A stretch of DNA of 11,072 nucleotides from Bacillota bacterium (GTDB taxonomy: Bacteria; Bacillota; Clostridia; UBA1381): NCBI GenBank assembly GCA_021203665.1, contig JAJQAT010000147.1, positions 1-11,072 on the forward strand, read 5' to 3'. The notes under the pieces are model-generated. The model did no database searches, was not told where the DNA came from, and saw nothing but the letters and a program-made list of their open reading frames with translations. Positions 1 through 6,300 of this stretch are shown here, piece by piece. Every line of letters starts with the position of its first letter. Positions within the stretch are counted from its first letter, which is position 1. A program made the position numbers and the translations under genes.

Positions 1-81
1 GGAATATTTTATTTTTTAGGAAAATGTGTCAACTATCATTGACGTTTATACAATAAAATTTAATCGGATTTTTAAGTACAT

Positions 82-110
82 TTGACAAATCGGAATAAAG
101 CGAGTATAAT
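82..110 (+). promoter_or_regulatory. Consensus sigma-A promoter of the arsR-like gene
   Basis: A perfect -35 box TTGACA (82-87) and a perfect -10 box TATAAT (105-110) are separated by exactly 17 bp. Transcription should start near 117, which leaves about 34 nt of leader before the chosen start codon at 151. An ATG at 121 would be almost leaderless, which argues against using it. The -35 box lies inside an 11-bp inverted repeat, ATTTG-A-CAAAT (80-90), that a repressor could recognise. Confidence 0.88.
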
Positions 111-122
111 AGATATATGAAT

Positions 123-134
123 GTATGAGCATAC
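123..134. promoter_or_regulatory. Candidate operator for the ArsR-type repressor
   Basis: GTATG-AG-CATAC is a perfect 5-bp inverted repeat with a 2-nt centre, located just after the predicted transcription start. ArsR/SmtB repressors usually bind imperfect 12-2-12 repeats that overlap or follow the promoter. The position and 2-nt centre fit, but only the inner five base pairs match, so this is a candidate. The repeat at 80-90 over the -35 box is an alternative or second site. Confidence 0.35.
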
Positions 135-150
135 GAAGGGAGCGGCGAAA

Positions 151-498
151 ATGGATATGTGCAGCTCATGTCAATACAATCCTCAGATTGTGGACAGACT
201 GAAAAATCAAATCCCCGATGATGACACAATCAACAACCTTGCGGAAATGTTTAAGGTATTCGGGGACAACACGAGAATAAGAATCCTATGGGCGCTGTTT
301 GATAAGGAGCTGTGCGTTTACGACATCGCCGGCGAGCTTGGAATGAGCCAGTCCGCGATAAGCCATCAGCTTAAAACGCTTAAGCAGGCGCGGCTTATAA
401 AATCGCGCCGCGACGGAAAAAACGCGTTTTATTCCATTGACGACGACCATGTTAAAAAGATTATAGAGCAAATGCTTATTCACGTTGAGGAAAACTGA
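151..498 (+). CDS. ArsR/SmtB-family metal-sensing repressor
   Basis: This 115-residue winged-helix protein belongs to the ArsR/SmtB family of metal-responsive repressors, which release DNA when metal binds. The ATG at 151 is preferred over an in-frame ATG at 121 because GAAGGGAG lies 5' of it at normal distance and 121 is almost at the transcription start. The recognition helix region is around residues 61-82 (MSQSAISHQLK). The C-terminal helix keeps the full alpha-5 zinc-site pattern of SmtB/CzrA: D98, H100, H111 and E114, spaced D-x-H-x10-H-x2-E. An N-terminal CxxC (C4, C7) and C55 in ELCVYD resemble part of the CadC alpha-3N site, but the second cysteine of that motif is Tyr57. It is therefore most likely a zinc (or cobalt) sensor. 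No metal transporter lies beside it. It probably represses its own promoter. Confidence 0.9.
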   Translation: MDMCSSCQYNPQIVDRLKNQIPDDDTINNLAEMFKVFGDNTRIRILWALFDKELCVYDIAGELGMSQSAISHQLKTLKQARLIKSRRDGKNAFYSIDDDHVKKIIEQMLIHVEEN

Positions 499-502
499 AA
501 AC

Positions 503-524
503 TGCCGCTTTTGCGGCATTTTTT
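503..524 (+). terminator. Intrinsic terminator/possible attenuator after the arsR-like gene
   Basis: TGCCGC-TTTT-GCGGCA (503-518) is followed by six T (519-524), and the stem begins four bases after the stop codon. An outer perfect 8-bp inverted repeat encloses it: CGTTGAGG (483-490, in the last arsR codons) and CCTCAACG (528-535, just before the next gene's SD). No promoter is visible between this hairpin and the ATG at 552, so downstream transcription probably has to read through it. Confidence 0.8.
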
Positions 525-551
525 GTACCTCAACGCGGCGGAGATTATATT

Positions 552-3116
552 ATGAACAGACTTGTGATAGGAATACTTGCCCATGTGGATTCGGGCAAAA
601 CAACACTGTCCGAGGGTATGCTTTATACCGCGGGCGAAATACGCTCATTGGGGCGCGTCGATCACGGCGACGCCTTTCTTGACACGCACGCGATAGAGCG
701 CGACAGGGGCATTACCATTTTTTCAAAGCAGGCGGTTATGCGCTTTCATGACGCGGAGCTTACCCTGCTTGACACGCCGGGTCACGTTGACTTTTCAACC
801 GAGACGGAGCGCGCGCTGAGCGTGCTTGACTATGCTGTTCTTGTAATCAGCGGCACGGACGGAGTGCAGAATCATACCGAAACGCTTTGGCGGCTTTTAA
901 AGCGTTACAATGTGCCGACCTTTATATTCATAAACAAAATGGACTTAAACGCCGACCGCGCCAAGCTTACGGCGGAGCTTAAACACCGCTTCGGCGACGG
1001 CTGCATCGATTTCGGCGGCGAAAGGGACAGCGAGGAATTTATGGAAAGCCTCGCCATGTGCGATGAAAATATTATGAACTCCTTTCTGTCCGACGGCAAG
1101 GTGAAAACCGAGGACGTGCGCAACGCGATTGTCACAAGAAAAATATTCCCCTGCTTTTTCGGCTCCGCGCTCAAAACGGAGGGCGTAAAGGAATTTCTCG
1201 AGGGCTTGAGCCTTTATACAAGGCGCATTGTATATGATGATAAATTCGGCGCGAGGGTCTTTAAAATTTCCGAGGACGAGCAGGGTATGCGCCTTACGCA
1301 TATGAAAATCACCGGCGGTTCGCTCAAGGTCAAGACGCAGCTGGAGGGCAGCGGGAAAAACGAGTGGAGCGAAAAGGTAAATCAAATCCGTATTTATTCC
1401 GGCGCGAAATACAAAACCGTCGATGAGGCTCTGCCGGGCATGATATGCGCGGTTACGGGACTTTCAATGACGTATCCGGGCGAGGGACTCGGCTTCGAGT
1501 GCGACGCCAAGAACGCCGTTCTTGAAAGCGTGCTTACCTACAAAACGGAGCTGCCCGACGGCATTGACGTACACACCGCGCTCACGGATTTTCGCCGTCT
1601 TGAGGAGGAGGATCCTCAGCTGCATATTATTTGGAACGAACAGTTACAGGAAATTCACGTACAGGTTATGGGCGAGGTTCAGCTTGAGGTATTAAAGCGC
1701 GTCATAGCCGACCGTTTCGGCTTTGAGGTTGAATTTACTCACGGAAAGATTGCCTATAAGGAAACAATCGCCGCGCCGGTTGAGGGCGTCGGGCATTATG
1801 AGCCGCTTCGCCATTACGCTGAGGTGCATTTGCTTATGGAACCCGCCGAAAAGGGCAGCGGTCTTACCTTCGCGTCAAGCTGCGGCGAGGATTCCTTGGA
1901 CCGCAACTGGCAGAGGCTTATACTCACGCATCTTAAGGAAAAAACGCACATAGGAGTTTTAACGGGCTCGCCGATTACGGATATGAAAATAACGCTCGTC
2001 GCGGGACGCGCTCACCAAAAGCATACAGAGGGCGGTGATTTCCGTCAGGCGACGTACCGCGCCGTAAGGCAGGGACTTAAAACGGCACAGTGCGTTCTGC
2101 TTGAGCCGTGGTACGAGTTTAATCTTGAAATTCCGACCGAAAGCGTGGGGCGCGCCATGACCGATATTCAGCAGATGGGCGGAACCTTCGGTCAGCCGGA
2201 AACCTACGGCGGTATGACGGTTATTTCCGGCAGCGCGCCCGTTTCGGCAATGCGGGATTACTCAAAGGATGTAATCGCCTACACAAGCGGCAAGGGACGG
2301 CTTAACTGCATTTTAAGCGGATATGAGCCGTGCCAAAACGCCGAGGATGTTATAGAGCAAATCGGCTACGACAGCGAAAAGGATACCGAAAATCCCGCCG
2401 ACTCCGTATTTTGCTCGCACGGAGCCGGATTCGCAGTCAAATGGGACAGGGTATATGACTATATGCACCTGGACGGACTGCGCCTTGACGCGGACGAAGA
2501 GGAGTCCGAGGATATTCACCGCCGCGCCGAGGAATATCTTGAGGCGGTCGCGGACGATAACGAGCTTATGCGGATTTTTGAACGCGTCTACGGTCCCGTA
2601 AAGCGCAAAACCGCGTCATATACAGTAAAGAAGTCCACGCCGCCGCAGAAAAAGCGTTCAAAGGCAAAGCCGGCGAAAACGGGCAGGGAATATCTGCTTG
2701 TGGACGGCTACAATATAATATTCGCGTGGGACTTCCTTAAGGAAATCGCCGAAAAAAGTCTTGACGCGGCGCGCGACCGCCTTATAGACATTCTCTGCAA
2801 TTATCAGGGCTTTAGGCAATGCGAGCTGATACTTGTCTTTGACGCGTACAAGGTCAAGGGCAACACGGGCAGCGTGGAGAGGATTCACAATATAAATGTG
2901 GTTTACACAAAGGAGGCGGAAACAGCCGATATGTATATCGAAAAAACAACGCGCTCTCTCGGCGAAAAGCATCGGGTACGCGTCGCCACCTCCGACAGCC
3001 TGGAGCAGATTATAATTCTCGGCGGCGGCGCGACGCGCGTTTCGGCGAGAGAATTTTTAAACGAAATTCGCCTTGCGGAAAAGGCAATCGCGGAAATTAT
3101 TTCACAAAACAAATGA
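552..3116 (+). CDS. TetM/EF-G-like translational GTPase fused to YacP/Rae1-type NYN endonuclease domain
   Basis: This 854-residue cytoplasmic protein has two parts. Residues 1 to about 680 form a ribosomal-protection/EF-G type GTPase: P-loop AHVDSGKTT (10-18), RGITI (52-56), DTPGH (74-78), NKMD (128-131) and GSAL (204-207), then the later EF-G-like domains, with GEVQLEVL at 374-381. After a lysine-rich linker (about 684-712), residues 713-854 match the NYN/YacP family. They show VDGYNIIF (717-724), VFDAYKVKG (762-770), ETADMYIEK (790-798) and VATSDSLEQ (811-819), with acidic residues D718, D764, D793 and D815. In Bacillus subtilis the stand-alone homologue Rae1 (YacP) cleaves mRNA in a translation-dependent way at the A site. 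TetM-like proteins are about 640 residues long, so the extra length is this domain. The reading frame is unbroken. SD GGCGGAG (537-543) supports the ATG. Automatic pipelines may call it tetracycline resistance; that is not established. Confidence 0.93.
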   Translation: MNRLVIGILAHVDSGKTTLSEGMLYTAGEIRSLGRVDHGDAFLDTHAIERDRGITIFSKQAVMRFHDAELTLLDTPGHVDFSTETERALSVLDYAVLVISGTDGVQNHTETLWRLLKRYNVPTFIFINKMDLNADRAKLTAELKHRFGDGCIDFGGERDSEEFMESLAMCDENIMNSFLSDGKVKTEDVRNAIVTRKIFPCFFGSALKTEGVKEFLEGLSLYTRRIVYDDKFGARVFKISEDEQGMRLTHMKITGGSLKVKTQLEGSGKNEWSEKVNQIRIYSGAKYKTVDEALPGMICAVTGLSMTYPGEGLGFECDAKNAVLESVLTYKTELPDGIDVHTALTDFRRLEEEDPQLHIIWNEQLQEIHVQVMGEVQLEVLKRVIADRFGFEVEFTHGKIAYKETIAAPVEGVGHYEPLRHYAEVHLLMEPAEKGSGLTFASSCGEDSLDRNWQRLILTHLKEKTHIGVLTGSPITDMKITLVAGRAHQKHTEGGDFRQATYRAVRQGLKTAQCVLLEPWYEFNLEIPTESVGRAMTDIQQMGGTFGQPETYGGMTVISGSAPVSAMRDYSKDVIAYTSGKGRLNCILSGYEPCQNAEDVIEQIGYDSEKDTENPADSVFCSHGAGFAVKWDRVYDYMHLDGLRLDADEEESEDIHRRAEEYLEAVADDNELMRIFERVYGPVKRKTASYTVKKSTPPQKKRSKAKPAKTGREYLLVDGYNIIFAWDFLKEIAEKSLDAARDRLIDILCNYQGFRQCELILVFDAYKVKGNTGSVERIHNINVVYTKEAETADMYIEKTTRSLGEKHRVRVATSDSLEQIIILGGGATRVSAREFLNEIRLAEKAIAEIISQNK

Positions 3117-3129
3117 GAGGGTATGAAAG

Positions 3130-3786
3130 ATGAAACAAAGTACAAAGGAAATTGCAAAAAGATATATTTTATTTATAATAAGCCTGTTTTTCTCGGCGCT
3201 CGGCGTCGCGATAACGCGAAAGGGCGGATTGGGCGTGTCGCCAATCTCGTCAGTGGCGAATGTATTGAGCCTGAAATTTGAATTTTTATCATTCGGTAAT
3301 TGGCTTATAATATGGAACTGCGCGCTTATTGTAGGGCAAATTATAATCCTAAGGAGGAAATTCCAAATTATTCAGCTGCTGCAAATTCCGCTGTCGTTTT
3401 TGTTCGGCTATTTCACCGACTTCGGAACATGGCTCGTTTCATTTTTCGGCGCGGATATTTACGCCGTTAGGCTTGCTATGGTAATCATCGGAACACTCGT
3501 TCTCGGCTTCGGAATATCGCTGTCGGTTATCGCGAATGTTATAATGAACTCCGGCGAGGCGTTTGTAAAAGCCGTTTCGGACACCGCTCACAAGGATTTC
3601 GGAAACGTGAAAATTGTTTTTGACGTTTCCTGCGTCGTTCTTTCGGTTGTGCTTTCGCTGATATTCTTCAAAAATATTACCGGCACAAGAGAGGGCACCG
3701 TAATCGCCGCGTTCTGCACCGGACTTACGGTTAAAATGTTCAATAAGCTTTTGAGAAAGCCGGTTGAAAAGCTGCTTGTAAAATAA
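3130..3786 (+). CDS. YczE/YyaS/YitT-like integral membrane protein
   Basis: This 218-residue polytopic membrane protein has about six hydrophobic segments, near residues 12-29, 57-74, 83-105, 113-138, 162-180 and 189-205. The first loop, TRKGGLGVSPISS (29-41), is typical of the YczE/YitT-like (DUF6198-type) family, whose substrate is unknown. GAGAGGG (3115-3121) overlaps the stop of the GTPase gene and sits 8 nt before the ATG. The gap to the upstream gene is 13 nt with no terminator, so the two are probably co-transcribed and perhaps translationally linked. A transport role is possible, but nothing in the sequence names a substrate. Confidence 0.82.
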   Translation: MKQSTKEIAKRYILFIISLFFSALGVAITRKGGLGVSPISSVANVLSLKFEFLSFGNWLIIWNCALIVGQIIILRRKFQIIQLLQIPLSFLFGYFTDFGTWLVSFFGADIYAVRLAMVIIGTLVLGFGISLSVIANVIMNSGEAFVKAVSDTAHKDFGNVKIVFDVSCVVLSVVLSLIFFKNITGTREGTVIAAFCTGLTVKMFNKLLRKPVEKLLVK

Positions 3787-3823
3787 AAAACGGCGGGACT
3801 GAAATGCGCAGTCCCGCCGTTTT
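3787..3823. terminator. Bidirectional intrinsic terminator between convergent genes
   Basis: CGGCGGGACTG (3791-3801) and CAGTCCCGCCG (3809-3819) form a perfect 11-bp GC-rich stem with a 7-nt loop. A run of A precedes the stem and a run of T follows it, giving a U-tract on both transcripts. It begins right after the membrane-protein stop and overlaps the stop codon of the convergent kinase gene (3822-3824), so it should serve both genes. Confidence 0.92.
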
Positions 3824-4982
3824 AGTTTACCTTTACGTTCACAAGCCGTATCGTGTCTATCTCCCTATCCGATATTTTAAAGCGTCCCAAAATATTTTTA
3901 TTCCCGTAAATTTTAAATTCCGCAACGGTGTCCGAGCCGGCGGATATTTCCGCCTCCGTCTCGCCCGTTTTAAGGGTGTTTCCGTCCTCGTCGAGGATTT
4001 CAAATTCAAGAGCCGCGCTTTCCGCGTTGACGCCGATTCCGTTGTCCGTCAGCTTTACGTACATTACCAAATACGGCGCGCCCCGGTCGGCAACCCGCTT
4101 TTCCTGCAAATACGGCGACGACACGCCGAGCGGAACGCTGTACTCGTTATAATCACCCATATCGAGAACAATTCCGCGGTCCTTTACCGTTTCATTGACG
4201 CTTGACCGCCCCGTCACGGAGCTTACCGCCGAAACCGCGCCGAATATACCCGCCGCGGCGATAACGGCGCAAATCAACACCGTAACAAGCGTTTTCCCGC
4301 CGGAGCGCGGCTTACCCGAAAGAGCCTCCGCAAGCTCGTCCGCGGATTTATATCTGTCGTTCGGATTAAGCTGAATACACTTTTTTATAATCGGCTTCAA
4401 GGACCCGTTGTAGCTGTCAATATTTTGAACGGGTTCGCCGTTCGTCAAAAGCGAATACGCCGCCGCGCCTATCGCGTAAATATCGCTGCGCGCGTCCGTC
4501 TGCGCGAAGCCGTACTGCTCCGGCGGCGCGAATCCCTCCGTACCGATATAGCTTGTGTCCTTCCCCATATACTCCTTATGCGTGCGCGCAATATCAAAAT
4601 CAATCAGCTTGATTCCTCCGTCGTCCGTCAGCATGATATTGGACGGCTTAATATCGCGGTGAATGATATTGTTTTTATGCAGCTCGCTCACCGCGCCGCA
4701 AAGCTGTATCATCCATTTTCGGACGGTTCCCTCGTCAACGCGCCTGTCAAGCTGTGAAAGCGGCGTTCCAGTGACGTATTCCAGTATAACGGTGCTTTCC
4801 TCCTCGCAAACCTCATACACGCGCGCGAGATTTTTGTGACGTATTCCGAGCATCATCTCATACGGCATAACGCTTCCGATTTTGATTTTTTTCATTATGT
4901 ACGCCCTGCCGTCCTTTACGGCGAGATACACATCGGAATTTTCACCCGACGAAAGCTGCGCCGCGATTTTATATCCCTCCAA
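3822..4982 (-). CDS. Membrane-anchored Hanks-type Ser/Thr protein kinase
   Basis: This 386-residue protein has a cytoplasmic eukaryotic-like kinase domain (about 1-222), one transmembrane helix (about 229-252) and an extracellular C-terminal domain (about 255-386). Kinase motifs visible are the glycine-loop equivalent SSGENSDVYLA (11-21), lysine K31 or K32, HRDIKPSN (108-115), DFD (128-130) in place of DFG, GTEGFAPPEQ (147-156) and SDIYAIG (166-172). The HRD and PPEQ features suggest an active enzyme. The ectodomain has no PASTA repeats; it is beta-rich, with LEFEILDEDGNTL at 325-337. The start is TTG, set by a perfect AAGGAGG (4991-4997) 8 nt upstream. It is divergent from an XRE-type gene. 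It likely phosphorylates cytoplasmic targets after sensing an outside cue, but the signal is unknown. Confidence 0.92.
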   Translation of the reverse strand: MEGYKIAAQLSSGENSDVYLAVKDGRAYIMKKIKIGSVMPYEMMLGIRHKNLARVYEVCEEESTVILEYVTGTPLSQLDRRVDEGTVRKWMIQLCGAVSELHKNNIIHRDIKPSNIMLTDDGGIKLIDFDIARTHKEYMGKDTSYIGTEGFAPPEQYGFAQTDARSDIYAIGAAAYSLLTNGEPVQNIDSYNGSLKPIIKKCIQLNPNDRYKSADELAEALSGKPRSGGKTLVTVLICAVIAAAGIFGAVSAVSSVTGRSSVNETVKDRGIVLDMGDYNEYSVPLGVSSPYLQEKRVADRGAPYLVMYVKLTDNGIGVNAESAALEFEILDEDGNTLKTGETEAEISAGSDTVAEFKIYGNKNILGRFKISDREIDTIRLVNVKVN

Positions 4983-4990
4983 AGCTCAAT

Positions 4991-4997
4991 CCTCCTT
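4991..4997 (-). promoter_or_regulatory. Perfect Shine-Dalgarno site that sets the TTG start of the kinase
   Basis: On the - strand this reads AAGGAGG, a full anti-16S match, with 8 nt to the TTG at 4982. A nearer TTG in another frame soon meets a stop, and no in-frame ATG precedes M30 of the protein, so the TTG start is well supported. Confidence 0.85.
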
Positions 4998-4998
4998 A

Positions 4999-5027
4999 TT
5001 GATTTCCTTTGATTTTTATGTTAAAAT
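4999..5027 (+). promoter_or_regulatory. Likely sigma-A promoter of the XRE-type gene
   Basis: TTGATT (4999-5004) and TAAAAT (5022-5027) are separated by 17 bp. Each box departs from consensus by one or two bases. Transcription would start near 5034, very close to the SD GAGGTG (5035-5040), so the leader is short. The same 65-bp divergent region must also hold the kinase promoter, for which no convincing boxes are seen. Confidence 0.55.
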
Positions 5028-5047
5028 ACTCCGTGAGGTGAATGTAT

Positions 5048-5467
5048 ATGAAATCAACGTCAGAGCTGTTAAACGATATTAAAAGCGCCGAGTCAATTCA
5101 AAAATTCCTTTCCGAAAATGAGGAGGATTTATACAATCCTCAATTAAAGTCGCATTTACAGCGGCTTCTGAAGGAAAAGAAGGTAAATAAAATGCAGGTA
5201 ATACGGCGCGGCGCGCTCAGCGAAAATTACGCGTACCAGATTTTCTCCGGCGTAAAATCACCCTCGCGCGACAAGGTTATACAGCTTGCGGTCGGATTCG
5301 GGCTCAATCTTGAGGAAACCTCTTACCTGCTCAAAATTGCGGGCTTGGGCGAGCTTTATCCGCGTACAAGACGCGACGCAATCTTGATTTACTGCATCGA
5401 GCATAAGCTCACAATTATGCAAATAAACGACCTTATGTATGACCTTAACGAATACATATTTCAGTAA
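5048..5467 (+). CDS. XRE-type helix-turn-helix protein paired with the kinase
   Basis: This 139-residue cytoplasmic protein has an XRE/Cro-like helix-turn-helix at about residues 38-72, with SENYAYQIFSGVKSPSRDK (58-76) as the recognition part. The C-terminal half is helical, with LLKIAGLGELYPRTRRD at 94-110. ATG 5048 is chosen over an in-frame ATG at 5042 because GAGGTG (5035-5040) is 7 nt before 5048 but only 1 nt before 5042. It is transcribed divergently from the kinase gene. Proteins of this type are, from memory, often found beside Ser/Thr kinase genes in Clostridia, so it may be a kinase target or the regulator of the pair. No direct evidence for either role is visible. Confidence 0.82.
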   Translation: MKSTSELLNDIKSAESIQKFLSENEEDLYNPQLKSHLQRLLKEKKVNKMQVIRRGALSENYAYQIFSGVKSPSRDKVIQLAVGFGLNLEETSYLLKIAGLGELYPRTRRDAILIYCIEHKLTIMQINDLMYDLNEYIFQ

Positions 5468-5480
5468 AGAAAACCGCATT

Positions 5481-5523
5481 AACGGCGAAAAGGACGCTTT
5501 AAAACGTCCTTTCGCCGTTTTTT
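5481..5523 (+). terminator. Intrinsic terminator of the XRE-type gene
   Basis: AACGGCGAAAAGGACG (5481-5496) pairs with CGTCCTTTCGCCGTT (5505-5519) with one bulged A and an 8-nt loop, followed by T's to 5523. It starts 13 nt after the stop codon. An outer pair CCGCAT (5474-5479) and ATGCGG (5531-5536) encloses it. On the - strand the U-tract is weaker, so service to the convergent lipoprotein gene is less certain. Confidence 0.88.
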
Positions 5524-5550
5524 ATAATCTATGCGGAATGTCCTCCGTCT

Positions 5551-6300
5551 TTATTCTTCCTCCGCTTCCGGCTCCGCCTCATCGCCGTCAGACGGACCCT
5601 TTGACAGGTCTGTCGGGTCAAAGCCGCCGTCCTTAAGCTCCGCCTCGATTTTCTTCAGCTCCTTCGGCAAATCATCGCCGTATTCCTCCTGTATTTCCTC
5701 CCAAAGGATTTGAGCCTGATTATAGCTTTCATCGTCAAGCAGGTCGTCAAGGTCGTACTTGTCGCTGTCAAGACAATTACTCAAATAGTCAAGCGTTGAA
5801 TCCTTTATTGTCATTTCCGTGATTTCCACGGTAAGGGTATCGTTATCGGCAACGTCCCCGTCCTCAATCTTTCCTACATATTCCTCATCGAACGGATATT
5901 CGTCTCCGTCGTCCAGCATCCAAAATGTGCTGATTGTGGAGGATGCTATGGTTTCACCCGCCGAATTTAACACCTCAATTTCGGCTTCGATAACCGTTTT
6001 TTCATATTCAGCCTCATTGTTGATAAATCTTCCCGAAACATAAACAGCGTTTCCGTCAATTTCCGCCTCAAGATCCGCCACACCTATCGGAGTTGATGTT
6101 TCGGAAAGATCCTTTACCGATATTTTTTTGCTTTTCTGATCGGAGTGGCTTGCCTGTACGGCATCATCGGTAGGCTCAACGGTTTCCTCCGCCGCCGTTT
6201 CATCGGCGGTTTCGGTATTTGCCGTGTTTGCTCCGCATCCCGCTATAAGCGATACGCACATAAGCGCGGAAATAAGTCCCGCTAAAAATTTTTTGTTCAT
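5551..6300 (-). CDS. Acidic secreted lipoprotein, function unknown
   Basis: This 249-residue protein has a lipoprotein signal peptide: MNKK, a hydrophobic core, and lipobox LIAGC with the lipidated cysteine at residue 22. It should be anchored to the outer face of the membrane. Residues 23-55 are a low-complexity Thr/Glu/Ala linker. Residues 70-165 look like a beta-sandwich domain of the FxLYD kind, with VYVSGRFINNEAEYEKT (86-102) and EIEVLNSAGETI (107-118). The rest is helical and very acidic, ending EAEPEAEEE. The start codon overlaps the stop of the upstream Mor-type gene by ATGA, so the two are translationally coupled. AAAGGGG lies 9 nt before the ATG. The domain call is by eye only; no enzymatic motif is seen. 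Confidence 0.85.
   Translation of the reverse strand: MNKKFLAGLISALMCVSLIAGCGANTANTETADETAAEETVEPTDDAVQASHSDQKSKKISVKDLSETSTPIGVADLEAEIDGNAVYVSGRFINNEAEYEKTVIEAEIEVLNSAGETIASSTISTFWMLDDGDEYPFDEEYVGKIEDGDVADNDTLTVEITEMTIKDSTLDYLSNCLDSDKYDLDDLLDDESYNQAQILWEEIQEEYGDDLPKELKKIEAELKDGGFDPTDLSKGPSDGDEAEPEAEEE

Noticed and set aside
121..150. Upstream ATG at 121 as the arsR-like start
   Set aside because: It lies about four bases after the predicted transcription start and has no SD, while 151 has GAAGGGAG at a suitable distance.
437..465. TTGACG-17-ATTATA inside the arsR-like gene as promoter of the GTPase gene
   Set aside because: The -10 match is poor, and the start would still lie before the terminator at 503-524, so it does not explain expression past it.
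552..3116. Calling the GTPase a tetracycline resistance gene
   Set aside because: Only the general fold matches. The tip loop lacks the TetM proline motif and a nuclease domain is attached, so the resistance function is not supported by the sequence.
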